The notes below the pieces were generated by a model. That model made no database searches. It was not told the DNA's origin and saw only the letters and a list, made by a program, of their open reading frames with translations. The position numbers were made by a program, and so were the translations under genes. From Dehalococcoidia bacterium UBA2979 (GTDB lineage Bacteria > Chloroflexota > Dehalococcoidia > UBA2979): 39,412 nucleotides of DNA. The stretch spans positions 14,999 to 54,410 of the forward strand of contig DEAP01000036.1 in NCBI GenBank assembly GCA_002348225.1. Reading direction: 5' to 3'. The first letter of the stretch is position 1. Each line of letters begins with the position of its first letter. Shown piece by piece: positions 14,633 through 23,314 of this stretch.

Positions 14633-16665
14633 TGCTATTACCTGATATTCCCGAGATATTGGTCTGGCTCATATACGCCGCTCCTATCACATCAGCCTTG
14701 TTGATTTTTGTTACTCTCCGTGGCTTAAATTTACCATTTCTGAGTGAGCTGGGATCGGATGGACGATCGGCTAGAATAGCTGTCATTTTCGGTCTAATAT
14801 CATGGGTACTTAGTCTTTGGCTCCTAGATACCACAATCCACCATCATGGAGAAGATCTCGGTTTCGGTGACTATGTATGGCTTTCTTTATTCGATCTTGA
14901 AATTAGCCTTGGGCTAGGTATAGATGGCCTGTCTTCCGTGATGATATTTGTGGTGGCCAGCGTAGCGCTACTCGTTCAAATCTATTCTATTGGCTATATG
15001 AAGCATGACCCTGGTTTTTCACGATTCCTTTTGTTCATGTCTCTGTTCATTGCGGCGATGCTCGGACTTGTAATGTCATCTGGCCTACTGCAACTATTTA
15101 TCCATTGGGAGTTGGTGGGTCTTACTTCCTATCTTCTCATAGGGTTTTGGTTTGAGAGACCAGCTGCAGCTGCAGCGGCAAAAAAAGCATTTATTGTTAC
15201 ACGGTTTGGTGATATTGGATTTGTAATCGCGCTTACAGTTATTTGGATCAACGTAGGAACATTTGATATATCCGAGATTAATCTACTCGCTCATGCTGGT
15301 GGTATAACCGCTCCTGTGCTCACAGGTTTTACTCTGGGATTGCTTGCAGGGGCTGCCGGAAAGAGTGCTCAATTTCCGCTTCATTTTTGGCTTCCAGATG
15401 CAATGGAAGGACCGACACCAGTATCGTCTATAGTGCATTCAGCCACGATGGTTGCGGCCGGTGTCTACCTGCTGGCTCGTTTCTTCCCAGCGATCGACGC
15501 GGCACCCCAATCAGTTTCTACTGTCATAGCATACGTTGGCGGCTTCACGGCTATCTTTGCGGCCTCGATGGGTGTTGTCGTGACTGATATAAAGCGAGTG
15601 CTCGCATATTCAACTGTTTCGCAATTGGGCTATATGGTCATGGCGATAGGTTTAGGTGGGTATGTAGCTGCCATTTTCCATTTGTTCACACATGCCTTTT
15701 TCAAGAGCCTCCTGTTTTGGGGAGCAGGTTCAGTGAGTCACGCTACGGGTACTTTTGAGATGGGGAAAATGGGTGGTTTGCGTGGAGCGATGCCGGTCAC
15801 TTTCGTAACATTTGTTATTGGCTCTTTGTCTCTAGCAGGAATTTTCCCCTTAGCGGGTTTCTGGTCAAAAGACGAAATATTACTGGAAGCGTGGCATGCT
15901 GATAAATTGCTTTGGTTAATTGGTACAGCGGTGGCTTTCTTAACGGCGCTATACATGTTCAGAGCAATCTTCTTGACATTTTTTGGTGAATACAAGGGTG
16001 GGGAATCGGACTCCGAGCATGGGGACACTCATTCCGGTTCGCCGCATGAGTCACCTCCCACCATGGGGATCCCTATGTTGTTTGGGGCTGTCGCTGCAGT
16101 CACATTCGGCTTTTTTGCATTCATGCATTTTGGGGAATTTGTGGAAGGTGCTCTGCCTGAGGAGATGCGTCATTTCCATTTTCATGTTGAGGGATTGGTG
16201 CTGATGATTTCGACTCTTGCAGCACTGGCTGGTATCGGTGCTGCGGCAGCCATTTATTTGGCCGGGCGACCGCAGGCCAGCGATATAAGTTCCAGAATGC
16301 CAAAGATACACTCGACGGTATCCCGTCTCTACTATGTTAATGAGGTGGCGGAAGACCGACTCGTGCGCGGAGCCCTGTTATCTGGACTTGCTAGAGGGGC
16401 TGAACTTATCGACAGATTGGTGATCGAGACAGTTGTTAATGGTGCTGCTTCCGTAACAAAACTGGTAGGAGAAGGCTTGCGGAGATCTGCGACTGGGCAA
16501 GTCCAGAGTTATACGTCCGCCTATATGGTTGGGTTAGTAGCGATTCTTGGTGGTTTCATGGTGCTTTCCGGAGACATGTTGAGCGTGTTTGGAATAGATA
16601 TTCAGGCCATTATTGATTATTCCTTAAAAATGATGAATCCGAAGAATTTGATTCCTCCGAAATAG
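14632..16665 (+). CDS. nuoL: NADH-quinone oxidoreductase subunit L
   Basis: A 677-aa antiporter-like membrane subunit with about 16 helices. It carries HWELVGLTSYLLIGFWF (the proton-path Glu), the lysine-bearing helix around KKAFIVTRFGDIGFVIAL, and KSAQFPLHFWLPDAMEGPTPVSSIVHSATMVAAGVYLL. A His/acid-rich loop lies near 465-485, followed by the long lateral helix region at the C-terminus. A longer frame from 14578 would run into the preceding small gene; I chose the ATG at 14632, which overlaps that gene's stop. It acts as a terminal proton pump of complex I. Confidence 0.97.
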   Translation: MLLPDIPEILVWLIYAAPITSALLIFVTLRGLNLPFLSELGSDGRSARIAVIFGLISWVLSLWLLDTTIHHHGEDLGFGDYVWLSLFDLEISLGLGIDGLSSVMIFVVASVALLVQIYSIGYMKHDPGFSRFLLFMSLFIAAMLGLVMSSGLLQLFIHWELVGLTSYLLIGFWFERPAAAAAAKKAFIVTRFGDIGFVIALTVIWINVGTFDISEINLLAHAGGITAPVLTGFTLGLLAGAAGKSAQFPLHFWLPDAMEGPTPVSSIVHSATMVAAGVYLLARFFPAIDAAPQSVSTVIAYVGGFTAIFAASMGVVVTDIKRVLAYSTVSQLGYMVMAIGLGGYVAAIFHLFTHAFFKSLLFWGAGSVSHATGTFEMGKMGGLRGAMPVTFVTFVIGSLSLAGIFPLAGFWSKDEILLEAWHADKLLWLIGTAVAFLTALYMFRAIFLTFFGEYKGGESDSEHGDTHSGSPHESPPTMGIPMLFGAVAAVTFGFFAFMHFGEFVEGALPEEMRHFHFHVEGLVLMISTLAALAGIGAAAAIYLAGRPQASDISSRMPKIHSTVSRLYYVNEVAEDRLVRGALLSGLARGAELIDRLVIETVVNGAASVTKLVGEGLRRSATGQVQSYTSAYMVGLVAILGGFMVLSGDMLSVFGIDIQAIIDYSLKMMNPKNLIPPK

Positions 16666-16684
16666 AGAGTAAGGGAGACAATAA

Positions 16685-18160
16685 GTGCTAACTGGTTTCT
16701 TGTTATTGCCCCTTGCTGGTTCAATTATGACTTTGTTTGTCCCTGAGCATCGTAAAACCGAAGCAAGATGGATAGCGCTATTTTTCTCCACGTTGGCATT
16801 CATTTTGGCTTTAGTCATATATGTCGCATATGACTCAACGGCGGGAGGTATGCAGTTTGTTGACAGCACTAATTGGATACAGACAGACGTAGTTACGCTT
16901 GGTTTTGGCTTAGGGGTGGACGGCTTGTCTGCACCAATGATTTTACTCTTAGGACTGTTAGGGGTCGTATCAGTATTAGTGTCTTGGAAAATTGACGAAA
17001 AACCTGGGCAATATTTCGCGTGGCTTCTGTTGCTCGAGAGCGCAATTGCTGGAGTCTTTTTGTCCCTCGACCTTATCCAATTTTTCCTATTTTGGGAGCT
17101 AGAACTTCTACCAATGTTCATGCTGATTTCCCGATGGGGGTCCGGCCGGAAACTATATTCTGCCACCAAATTCCTTATCTATACTCTGGCCGGTTCAGCT
17201 CTGATGCTTGCAGGGTTCCTCCTTCTAGGTGCAGCTGGAGGCTCATTCGATATACAGCAGTTAACAGAGTCGCCAGTTACTGAGACTGTACTTCCAATGG
17301 CCGTTGTGTTTTGGGCGATTATGCTTGCATTCTTGGTAAAACTGCCAGTCGTGCCGGTGCACACCTGGCTACCGGATGCCCACACAGATGCGCCTACAGC
17401 GGTATCAGTGATGCTTGCTGGCGTTCTTCTGAAAATGGGGGGGTACGGCATATTACGAATAGCTATTCCGCTGATGCCTGATGCGGCGTTACAGTCGCAG
17501 GACATCCTGGCTGGTCTGGCGGGACTATCCATCATATGGGGAGGTGTGATTACTTTACGACAGACAGATCTAAAGAGATTAATTGCATATTCTTCAGTGT
17601 CACATATGGGGTATGTTCTACTGGGTGTCAGTGCTATGGGTGCAGTGGGTTTCAGTGGAGCAGCACTGCAAATGTTTACCCACGGAACGATCACTGGTCT
17701 TTTGTTTGTGATGGTGGGTTATTTCTATGACCGAACGCACACAAGGCAAATTTCGGAAATGTCTGGACTGATACACCATTTGCCTAAGGGTGGAATAATT
17801 ATGATATTCGCTGGTCTTGCATCATTGGGTTTGCCCGGTCTCTCAGGGTTCGTAGCAGAACTTACGGTATTCCTAGGGGCGTTCGAAGCGCACCCTGTGG
17901 CCACCACCATGGGAATCATTGGCGTGGTCCTATCGTCCGGTTATATCCTATGGATGGTGCAGAGGGTTCTTCATGGACCAGCAGACCCAAAATGGGAACA
18001 TTTACGTGATAGCACTTCCTGGCCGGAATGGACAGCGATTGTGGCACTAATCATTCCAATAGTTTTGTTTGGGATATATCCAGCGATTCTTGCCGAAATA
18101 GTTGAGACTGGGTTGCAGCAAGTCAGTGGCATAGTGACAGTGCTGGAGGGGGGCATATGA
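16685..18160 (+). CDS. nuoM: NADH-quinone oxidoreductase subunit M
   Basis: A 491-aa antiporter-like subunit with about 14 transmembrane helices. Key elements are FFLFWELELLPMFMLISRWG (the conserved Glu), KLPVVPVHTWLPDAHTDAPTAVSVMLAGVLLKMGGYGILRI (the Lys pair) and QTDLKRLIAYSSVSHMGYVLLG. The start is GTG at 16685 with AAGGGAG upstream. The stop overlaps the nuoN ATG (ATGA). Confidence 0.97.
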   Translation: MLTGFLLLPLAGSIMTLFVPEHRKTEARWIALFFSTLAFILALVIYVAYDSTAGGMQFVDSTNWIQTDVVTLGFGLGVDGLSAPMILLLGLLGVVSVLVSWKIDEKPGQYFAWLLLLESAIAGVFLSLDLIQFFLFWELELLPMFMLISRWGSGRKLYSATKFLIYTLAGSALMLAGFLLLGAAGGSFDIQQLTESPVTETVLPMAVVFWAIMLAFLVKLPVVPVHTWLPDAHTDAPTAVSVMLAGVLLKMGGYGILRIAIPLMPDAALQSQDILAGLAGLSIIWGGVITLRQTDLKRLIAYSSVSHMGYVLLGVSAMGAVGFSGAALQMFTHGTITGLLFVMVGYFYDRTHTRQISEMSGLIHHLPKGGIIMIFAGLASLGLPGLSGFVAELTVFLGAFEAHPVATTMGIIGVVLSSGYILWMVQRVLHGPADPKWEHLRDSTSWPEWTAIVALIIPIVLFGIYPAILAEIVETGLQQVSGIVTVLEGGI

Positions 18161-19620
18161 ATCTCGCGGAGCATTTAAATGTGATTGGACCCGCTGTTGC
18201 TCTGTTCGTTGGTTCAGGAACAGTGTTGCTCGTTGGCCTTATGTTACCAAGACGAGCGTACTCGTTCACCTTGACCTGCTTGGCTCTTATTATTGCCGGC
18301 ATTTGGTTGCTTGTTCATCACGCAGCTGGCACGGAGTCTAGTGCCTTGGGTGGGGCAGTGCGGATCGATGCTTTTTCGAATTTCTTCTCGATAGTCATCG
18401 TCGTTGCTACCTTGTCAATTGTTCTGGCGACTCGAACCTGGGCTGATACTCTCGAGCGGAGCATAGAATTCTATGCGCTCCTTCTCACCGCAGCCGCTTC
18501 GATGACCATCCTGACTCAGGCCAGTGATCTAATTACGATTTTTATCGCCATCGAAACAACATCCATATCACAGTTTATTCTCGTAGCCATCGTAAAGGAC
18601 GATAAAGGGGCAGAAGCTGGATTGAAATACTTGCTTACAGGTGCGGTCGCCGCGGCAGTGCTGCTCTACGGTTTTGTATTTCTTTTTGGGGTGAGTGGCG
18701 TGGTGTCGCTCGACCAAATATTGAGCTTTGCTGAGTCCGCACCGGAAGAATACCGGCTAGTACTTCTGCTCTCGCTAATGTTTATTGTGGCTGGGTTAGG
18801 GTACAAAATGGCTCTGGCTCCATTTCATGGATGGGCACCAGACGTGTATCAAGGCGCGCCAAGCGCGATAGGCTCCTTTCTATCAGTGGCGTCAAAAGCG
18901 ACTGGTTTTGCCGTTGCATTGAGACTTATTTACAGTGGTTTAGGCGGCGGCGATTTCTATTTAGCAACTGATTTAAGTCGTATCTTCGTAATACTCGCTG
19001 TCGCTTCTATGATTATTGGTAATTTAGGAGCACTTAGACAGACGGACGCAAAACGACTCCTCGGATATTCCTCTATAGCTCAGGCGGGCAATATAGCAGT
19101 AGGATTAGCGGCACTCACTGCAGGGTCTGTCTCTGGCGCTAGTGCAGTCACTTTTTTCGTGGCCACCTATCTGTTTACAAACCTCGGGGCGTTCCTTTCG
19201 GTTCATTTCATAAGATCGAAATTGGGTTCGAGTGAACTCACCGACTTTGCAGGACTCATCAAGAGATCACCTCTTGTAGCGGTGGTACTTTCTATTAGTC
19301 TTCTCTCGTTGACTGGTATTCCGCCCACGGCTGGCTTCATCGCAAAAGTTTACGTTTTCAACGCAGCGATTACTGGAGGAGATTTATGGTTGGTAGGACT
19401 TGTTGCAGTTGCAGTATTGAACACTGCTATTTCAGCTTACTATTATCTCCGCTGGTTGAGGATGATGTGGCTGGATGAACCTTCCGGAGACTCAGCGATA
19501 CGGCCCGATGGTTGGCAGCAGACTGTTTTAGTGGTCATGATGGCTGGGACTGTACTCATCGGCATCCTGCCTAATCCTCTAATCAACGCTGCGAAGACGG
19601 CCGTAGAATCGTTAATCTGA
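18157..19620 (+). CDS. nuoN: NADH-quinone oxidoreductase subunit N
   Basis: A 487-aa antiporter-like proton-pumping subunit with about 14 helices. Typical stretches are IAIETTSISQFILVAI, GLGYKMALAPFHGWAPDVYQGAPSAIGSFLSVASKATGF, and LRQTDAKRLLGYSSIAQAGNIAVGL. It is the last nuo gene. Its TGA overlaps the ATG of ybeY (TGATG), so the housekeeping genes downstream may be translated from the same mRNA. Confidence 0.97.
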   Translation: MNLAEHLNVIGPAVALFVGSGTVLLVGLMLPRRAYSFTLTCLALIIAGIWLLVHHAAGTESSALGGAVRIDAFSNFFSIVIVVATLSIVLATRTWADTLERSIEFYALLLTAAASMTILTQASDLITIFIAIETTSISQFILVAIVKDDKGAEAGLKYLLTGAVAAAVLLYGFVFLFGVSGVVSLDQILSFAESAPEEYRLVLLLSLMFIVAGLGYKMALAPFHGWAPDVYQGAPSAIGSFLSVASKATGFAVALRLIYSGLGGGDFYLATDLSRIFVILAVASMIIGNLGALRQTDAKRLLGYSSIAQAGNIAVGLAALTAGSVSGASAVTFFVATYLFTNLGAFLSVHFIRSKLGSSELTDFAGLIKRSPLVAVVLSISLLSLTGIPPTAGFIAKVYVFNAAITGGDLWLVGLVAVAVLNTAISAYYYLRWLRMMWLDEPSGDSAIRPDGWQQTVLVVMMAGTVLIGILPNPLINAAKTAVESLI

Positions 19621-20099
19621 TGTCTTTGTCCCTCGGCAAATGGGATTATGAAGTGCTAGCGATGCCATTGACGGAAATTCCGGAAGCTTCTGCCGAGACT
19701 ATGACCTTCCTTGCTGATACCCTTCCATATTTGACTACTAGCGGGGGCAATTTTACGTTGGTTTATGCTAGCCGAACTGAAATTCAAGATTTGAACAGAG
19801 CCCATAGAGATCTTGACACACCAACTGATGTGCTGTCCTTTCCTCCTGGCGACCAACCCCCCGCGGATATGAATGAGGCTGCGAATTATTTGGGTGACAT
19901 CGTCGTTTGTTATGAAATAGTCTCGGAGAATTCGGATTCAGCAGATATTGACCCGGCCCTTGAGCTACGACACGTGGTCCTGCACGGCGTTTTACATCTT
20001 CTCGGATATTCTCATGGCAGCGAGGAAGAAGCAGATATTATGCGACTGGTTGAAGAAAAATGGCTAGGGTCGGGGATACATGGAGATCTCAGCAAGTAG
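19620..20099 (+). CDS. ybeY: Endoribonuclease YbeY (rRNA maturation factor)
   Basis: A 159-aa zinc-dependent endoribonuclease used in 16S rRNA 3'-end maturation and ribosome quality control. The metal motif H-x3-H-x5-H is complete (H122, H126, H132 in LHGVLHLLGYSH), and TDVLSFPPGD and YLGDIVVCYE precede it as in the family. Length is normal. The ATG at 19620 overlaps the nuoN stop, an uncommon neighbour; ybeY more often sits beside phoH or era. dnaX follows after about 70 bp. Confidence 0.95.
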   Translation: MSLSLGKWDYEVLAMPLTEIPEASAETMTFLADTLPYLTTSGGNFTLVYASRTEIQDLNRAHRDLDTPTDVLSFPPGDQPPADMNEAANYLGDIVVCYEIVSENSDSADIDPALELRHVVLHGVLHLLGYSHGSEEEADIMRLVEEKWLGSGIHGDLSK

Positions 20100-20169
20100 C
20101 TGATTTTGATTGGGATAGAAATATGAGGATTCCTGCTAGACTAATTTGGACACATACTTTGGAGGGCTA

Positions 20170-21846
20170 ATGGCTCGAGAAGCATTGTTTAACAAATGGC
20201 GACCGAGCTCCTTTCAGGAAGTTTCCGGTCATGCTCCTGTCGTACAAACTCTCAGAAATAGTATTGAGTCAGGAAAAATATCTCATTCATATATGTTTGC
20301 GGGCCCGCGCGGGACTGGAAAGACCACACTTGCAAGGATCTTATCAAAGGCGGTCAACTGCGAAACTTTTACAGAGGGTGATGTGTGTAACTCCTGTAAT
20401 TCGTGTCTCAGCCATGATGCCAGTAATGCTATTGATTTAATCGAGATAGATTCAGGAACCCACGGTGGTGTCGATGATATTAGGACCCTATCCGAGAAGG
20501 TACTGTATGCTCCTAACGTCTCTCGTTATAAAGTATATGTGTTTGATGAGGCTCACGCCCTGAGTCCGCAAGGATTTACGGCCCTCCTGAAACATATTGA
20601 AGAACCGCCACCACACGTAATATTTATCTTTGCTACTACTGAAGCCGATCGTGTTTTGACAACCATTCAGTCCAGGTCGCAGCGGTTTAATCTTGGGCGA
20701 CTTAGTGTTTCCGACATAGTTAACAGGTTAACCGAGATTTCAGAGAGTGAAAATTTTTCACTCTCTGATGAAGTATTGCAGTTACTTGCTCGATATGCGA
20801 GTGGTTCACTTCGTGATGCCGTTAACGCCCTCGATCGAATAACGGCTGCTTATGGTGATTCAGTAACTGAGGGTCAGGCTCGAGAAAATCTCGGACTGAA
20901 TATGGATCAGCGGGCATTGGACTTGAGTAAATATATTATTGCTGACTCATTACCCGATGCCCTGAAGCTAATCAATGTCGCCGTCGCTGATGGACTAAAT
21001 ATCAGAAAATTCGCTGAGGATGTGGTTTTAGTGTTAAGGGCATTACTGTTTTCGAAGGCAGGTATTCGTGATGCTCTAGTGACCGATCAGTTTTACACGG
21101 ATCAGATTAACAAAATTTCAGCTGGAGAGGATACAACGGTTGATAAATTGATCACGGCCATGGACTCACTTTCTGAACTAAGTGGCTCCAGATTCAAGGG
21201 CGACGAATTCAACGCGCTTCCATTGGAACTGGTGATTGCAAAACTTTCTTTGAGCAATCGGACTTCGAGTGAGCATGGTACTGATGAAAATGGTGGGAAA
21301 CTCGACGCTAATAAGATCACCGAAGTCAACCCCGTTCAGTCGGACAAACAAGACGAGACTCTAGGCGAACTGACCGGAGTTGAGGTATCTGAGATAACTC
21401 AGACGGATTACAGCAATGTTTCAGATTATCCGGACGGTAGTGCCACTGTTTCGTCATCGGTCACTAATATTGAAACCCAATGGCTTGAGATTCGACAAAT
21501 GGTGAGAGATAAGAGCAGGCCGGCGGAAGCCTTGTTGTCCAATGCACGACCGCGAGGTCTCACCACAGAGAATCTTGAAGTTGGTTTTCTATATGAAGCT
21601 CATCTCAAGAATTTCCTCGATCGAAAAAAACAGATTGCGGGCGTGGTTCCTGCGGAGGTGCTAGATGAGGCAGTCTCAGCCGTATTGGGGACGGATATCC
21701 AAGTCACTTATAGCCATTGGCCTGACCTTGGAGAAAAGATTCCGACCGATAATATTATTGAACCACAAACTAATTCTTCTGGTGGACATTTAGTCGACGA
21801 GGCACTAAATCTAGGAGGCCAATTGATAGAAACGTCGGAGGAATAG
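20170..21846 (+). CDS. dnaX: DNA polymerase III subunit gamma/tau
   Basis: A 558-aa AAA+ clamp-loader ATPase. Walker A (GPRGTGKT) is at 45-52, the zinc module cysteines are at 64, 73, 76 and 79, DEAH-like VFDEAHAL follows, and sensor 1 reads FATTEADRVLTTIQSRSQRF. The C-terminal third is acidic and variable, then a more ordered tau-like tail. I chose ATG 20170 (GGAGG just upstream) over TTG 20146. At codons 485-487 an A-AAA-AAA heptamer is followed by a possible stem-loop, a candidate -1 frameshift site that would end the protein 12 codons later. recR follows after 2 bp; the ybaB gene often found between them is absent. Confidence 0.96.
   Translation: MAREALFNKWRPSSFQEVSGHAPVVQTLRNSIESGKISHSYMFAGPRGTGKTTLARILSKAVNCETFTEGDVCNSCNSCLSHDASNAIDLIEIDSGTHGGVDDIRTLSEKVLYAPNVSRYKVYVFDEAHALSPQGFTALLKHIEEPPPHVIFIFATTEADRVLTTIQSRSQRFNLGRLSVSDIVNRLTEISESENFSLSDEVLQLLARYASGSLRDAVNALDRITAAYGDSVTEGQARENLGLNMDQRALDLSKYIIADSLPDALKLINVAVADGLNIRKFAEDVVLVLRALLFSKAGIRDALVTDQFYTDQINKISAGEDTTVDKLITAMDSLSELSGSRFKGDEFNALPLELVIAKLSLSNRTSSEHGTDENGGKLDANKITEVNPVQSDKQDETLGELTGVEVSEITQTDYSNVSDYPDGSATVSSSVTNIETQWLEIRQMVRDKSRPAEALLSNARPRGLTTENLEVGFLYEAHLKNFLDRKKQIAGVVPAEVLDEAVSAVLGTDIQVTYSHWPDLGEKIPTDNIIEPQTNSSGGHLVDEALNLGGQLIETSEE
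20741..20767. repeat. 27-bp perfect palindrome inside dnaX
   Basis: Two perfectly complementary 13-bp arms (CAGAGAGTGAAAA and its reverse complement) flank a single central T. The sequence encodes SESENFSLS in dnaX, and the centre is an A4T5 tract. It may be chance from repeated serine and glutamate codons, or a site of cruciform or protein binding. Confidence 0.5.
21624..21653 (+). promoter_or_regulatory. Candidate -1 ribosomal frameshift signal in dnaX
   Basis: Seven A residues at 21624-21630 are phased as A-AAA-AAA in the dnaX frame. After a 6-nt spacer, GCGGG (21637-21641) can pair with CCTGC (21649-21653) around a 7-nt loop. The -1 frame meets a TGA at 21666-21668. There is no obvious upstream stimulatory Shine-Dalgarno sequence. 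Confidence 0.35.
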
Positions 21847-21848
21847 AT

Positions 21849-22496
21849 ATGGGGACGGAGAGTGAATCAGAGCGATACTTGATTTCTGGAAGTCGAGAAA
21901 CTAAATCACCGATCACTCGTTTGGTGAACTCGTTCCACTCATTACCGGGCATAGGACCACGCTCAGCTCAGCGACTCGCATACCATATCTTGCGGTCGCC
22001 GGATGCTTTGGCTCGTGAACTAGCTGAATCGCTGATAGAAGTCAAAGAGAATATTGTATTGTGTCGTGATTGCCAGAACTTGACTGTGGATGTCCTATGC
22101 TTGGTGTGTATGGATTCAAGTCGAGATTCGACGGTGGTATGTGTGGTCGAAGAGCCACTTGATGTTACCGCTATCGAACGGACTGGTGATTTTACTGGGT
22201 TGTATCATGTCCTGCATGGGGTCATTTCACCACGTATGGGTATTGGTCCCGAGGATATAAAGATTCAGGAACTACTATCGAGAGTACACGCACCAACTTC
22301 GAATATAGCGGAGGTAATTGTGGCGACTAACCCAAGTACTGAGGGAGAAGCAACCGCGATGTATCTTTCCCGTATTATCCAGGATGCGGGGACAAAAGTG
22401 ACTCGGCTTGCACGAGGATTGTCTACAGGCAGTGACCTTGAATATGCCGATATAGATACTCTGGGACGGGCTCTCCAGAATAGACACGTGATGTGA
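21849..22496 (+). CDS. recR: Recombination protein RecR
   Basis: A 215-aa RecFOR-pathway protein that with RecO helps load RecA on gapped DNA. The N-terminal helix-hairpin-helix (SLPGIGPRSAQRLAYHIL), the zinc finger (C72, C75, C84, C87) and the Toprim domain (CVVEEPLDVTAIERTGDFTGLYHVLHGVISPRMGIGPEDI) are all present. A variable N-terminal tail of about 20 residues makes it slightly longer than the usual 200 aa. It lies 2 bp after dnaX and is followed by recO after 23 bp. Confidence 0.97.
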   Translation: MGTESESERYLISGSRETKSPITRLVNSFHSLPGIGPRSAQRLAYHILRSPDALARELAESLIEVKENIVLCRDCQNLTVDVLCLVCMDSSRDSTVVCVVEEPLDVTAIERTGDFTGLYHVLHGVISPRMGIGPEDIKIQELLSRVHAPTSNIAEVIVATNPSTEGEATAMYLSRIIQDAGTKVTRLARGLSTGSDLEYADIDTLGRALQNRHVM

Positions 22497-22519
22497 GTGT
22501 TGCTGGCGGGTTGAATAAA

Positions 22520-23314
22520 ATGACAGAGCGAAGGCCGAGGACTTATTCAACTAAGGCGATAGTGATTGGTCAGAGAGACTACGTTGATTCTGCTCGAATA
22601 ATCACCATACTCAGCCCTGAATTTGGGAAAAGAGAGATAGTCGCTCGAGGTCTTCTTAAGCCGAAAAGTAGACTGGCGGGACACCTCGAACCGGGTACAT
22701 ATTGTCAGTTGGAAATTGCGGTGGGCCGTAACCTTGACATCATACGTGAGGCACAAACCATTGAGATGTTTCGAGAGGCTAGATCAGACCTGCAAAGCCT
22801 CACCATTTTTCTATATGCTCTTGATTTGGCCGATAAATTCAGTCTGGAAGATACAGGGGGGGAATTATTTAATCCATTACTGACGGTTATCCAACGAATT
22901 GCGGGAGGATATCCGCACTCCGTCTCAATAAGAAGCTTTGAATTCGAATTACTTGATTCTTCAGGGTTTAGACCAGTTCTTGACCAGTGTATACATTGTG
23001 GCTCAGATGTCCCCGCTGAGGATGCCGTCTGGTCGCCAACCGATGGTGGAGTAGTTCTAAAGCAATGCCTTGATAACGTTCAGCGTGTCTCTAGTATTAG
23101 TTCCCGAGCTTTAAAGGTGCTGCGAGCCTATCAAGAATGGGATTTTGATCAGTTGGTTACGATCGCTGTGGACTCCTCTTTAGAGCTTGAGCTATCGTCA
23201 GTAATGCATGACTTAATGAAAACGGTTCTAGAAAGAGAGCTTAAGTCGGCAAATCTAGTTGAAGAGGTCAGATGGTGGCAGGTCAGTAACGATCATGTCA
23301 CAAAGCCCAATTAA
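22520..23314 (+). CDS. recO: DNA repair protein RecO
   Basis: A 264-aa RecFOR-pathway mediator. The N-terminal OB fold reads YSTKAIVIGQRDYVDSARIITILSPEFGKREIVARGLLKPKSRLAGHLEPGTYCQLEI, followed by the all-helical middle. A CIHCG pair near residue 163 begins the zinc-binding region. I chose ATG 22520; an in-frame GTG at 22493 overlaps the recR stop and is possible. It converges on the polyprenyl synthase gene, with the two stop codons overlapping (TTAA shared at 23311-23314) and no terminator between them. Confidence 0.93.
   Translation: MTERRPRTYSTKAIVIGQRDYVDSARIITILSPEFGKREIVARGLLKPKSRLAGHLEPGTYCQLEIAVGRNLDIIREAQTIEMFREARSDLQSLTIFLYALDLADKFSLEDTGGELFNPLLTVIQRIAGGYPHSVSIRSFEFELLDSSGFRPVLDQCIHCGSDVPAEDAVWSPTDGGVVLKQCLDNVQRVSSISSRALKVLRAYQEWDFDQLVTIAVDSSLELELSSVMHDLMKTVLERELKSANLVEEVRWWQVSNDHVTKPN

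Noticed and set aside
15180..15186. A-AAA-AAA heptamer in nuoL as a frameshift site
   Set aside because: It is explained by an Ala-Lys-Lys stretch, has no downstream stem, and NuoL is not a known recoded gene.
16624..17169. 181-aa minus-strand reading frame over nuoL/nuoM
   Set aside because: Antisense to conserved nuo sequence and without recognisable domain.
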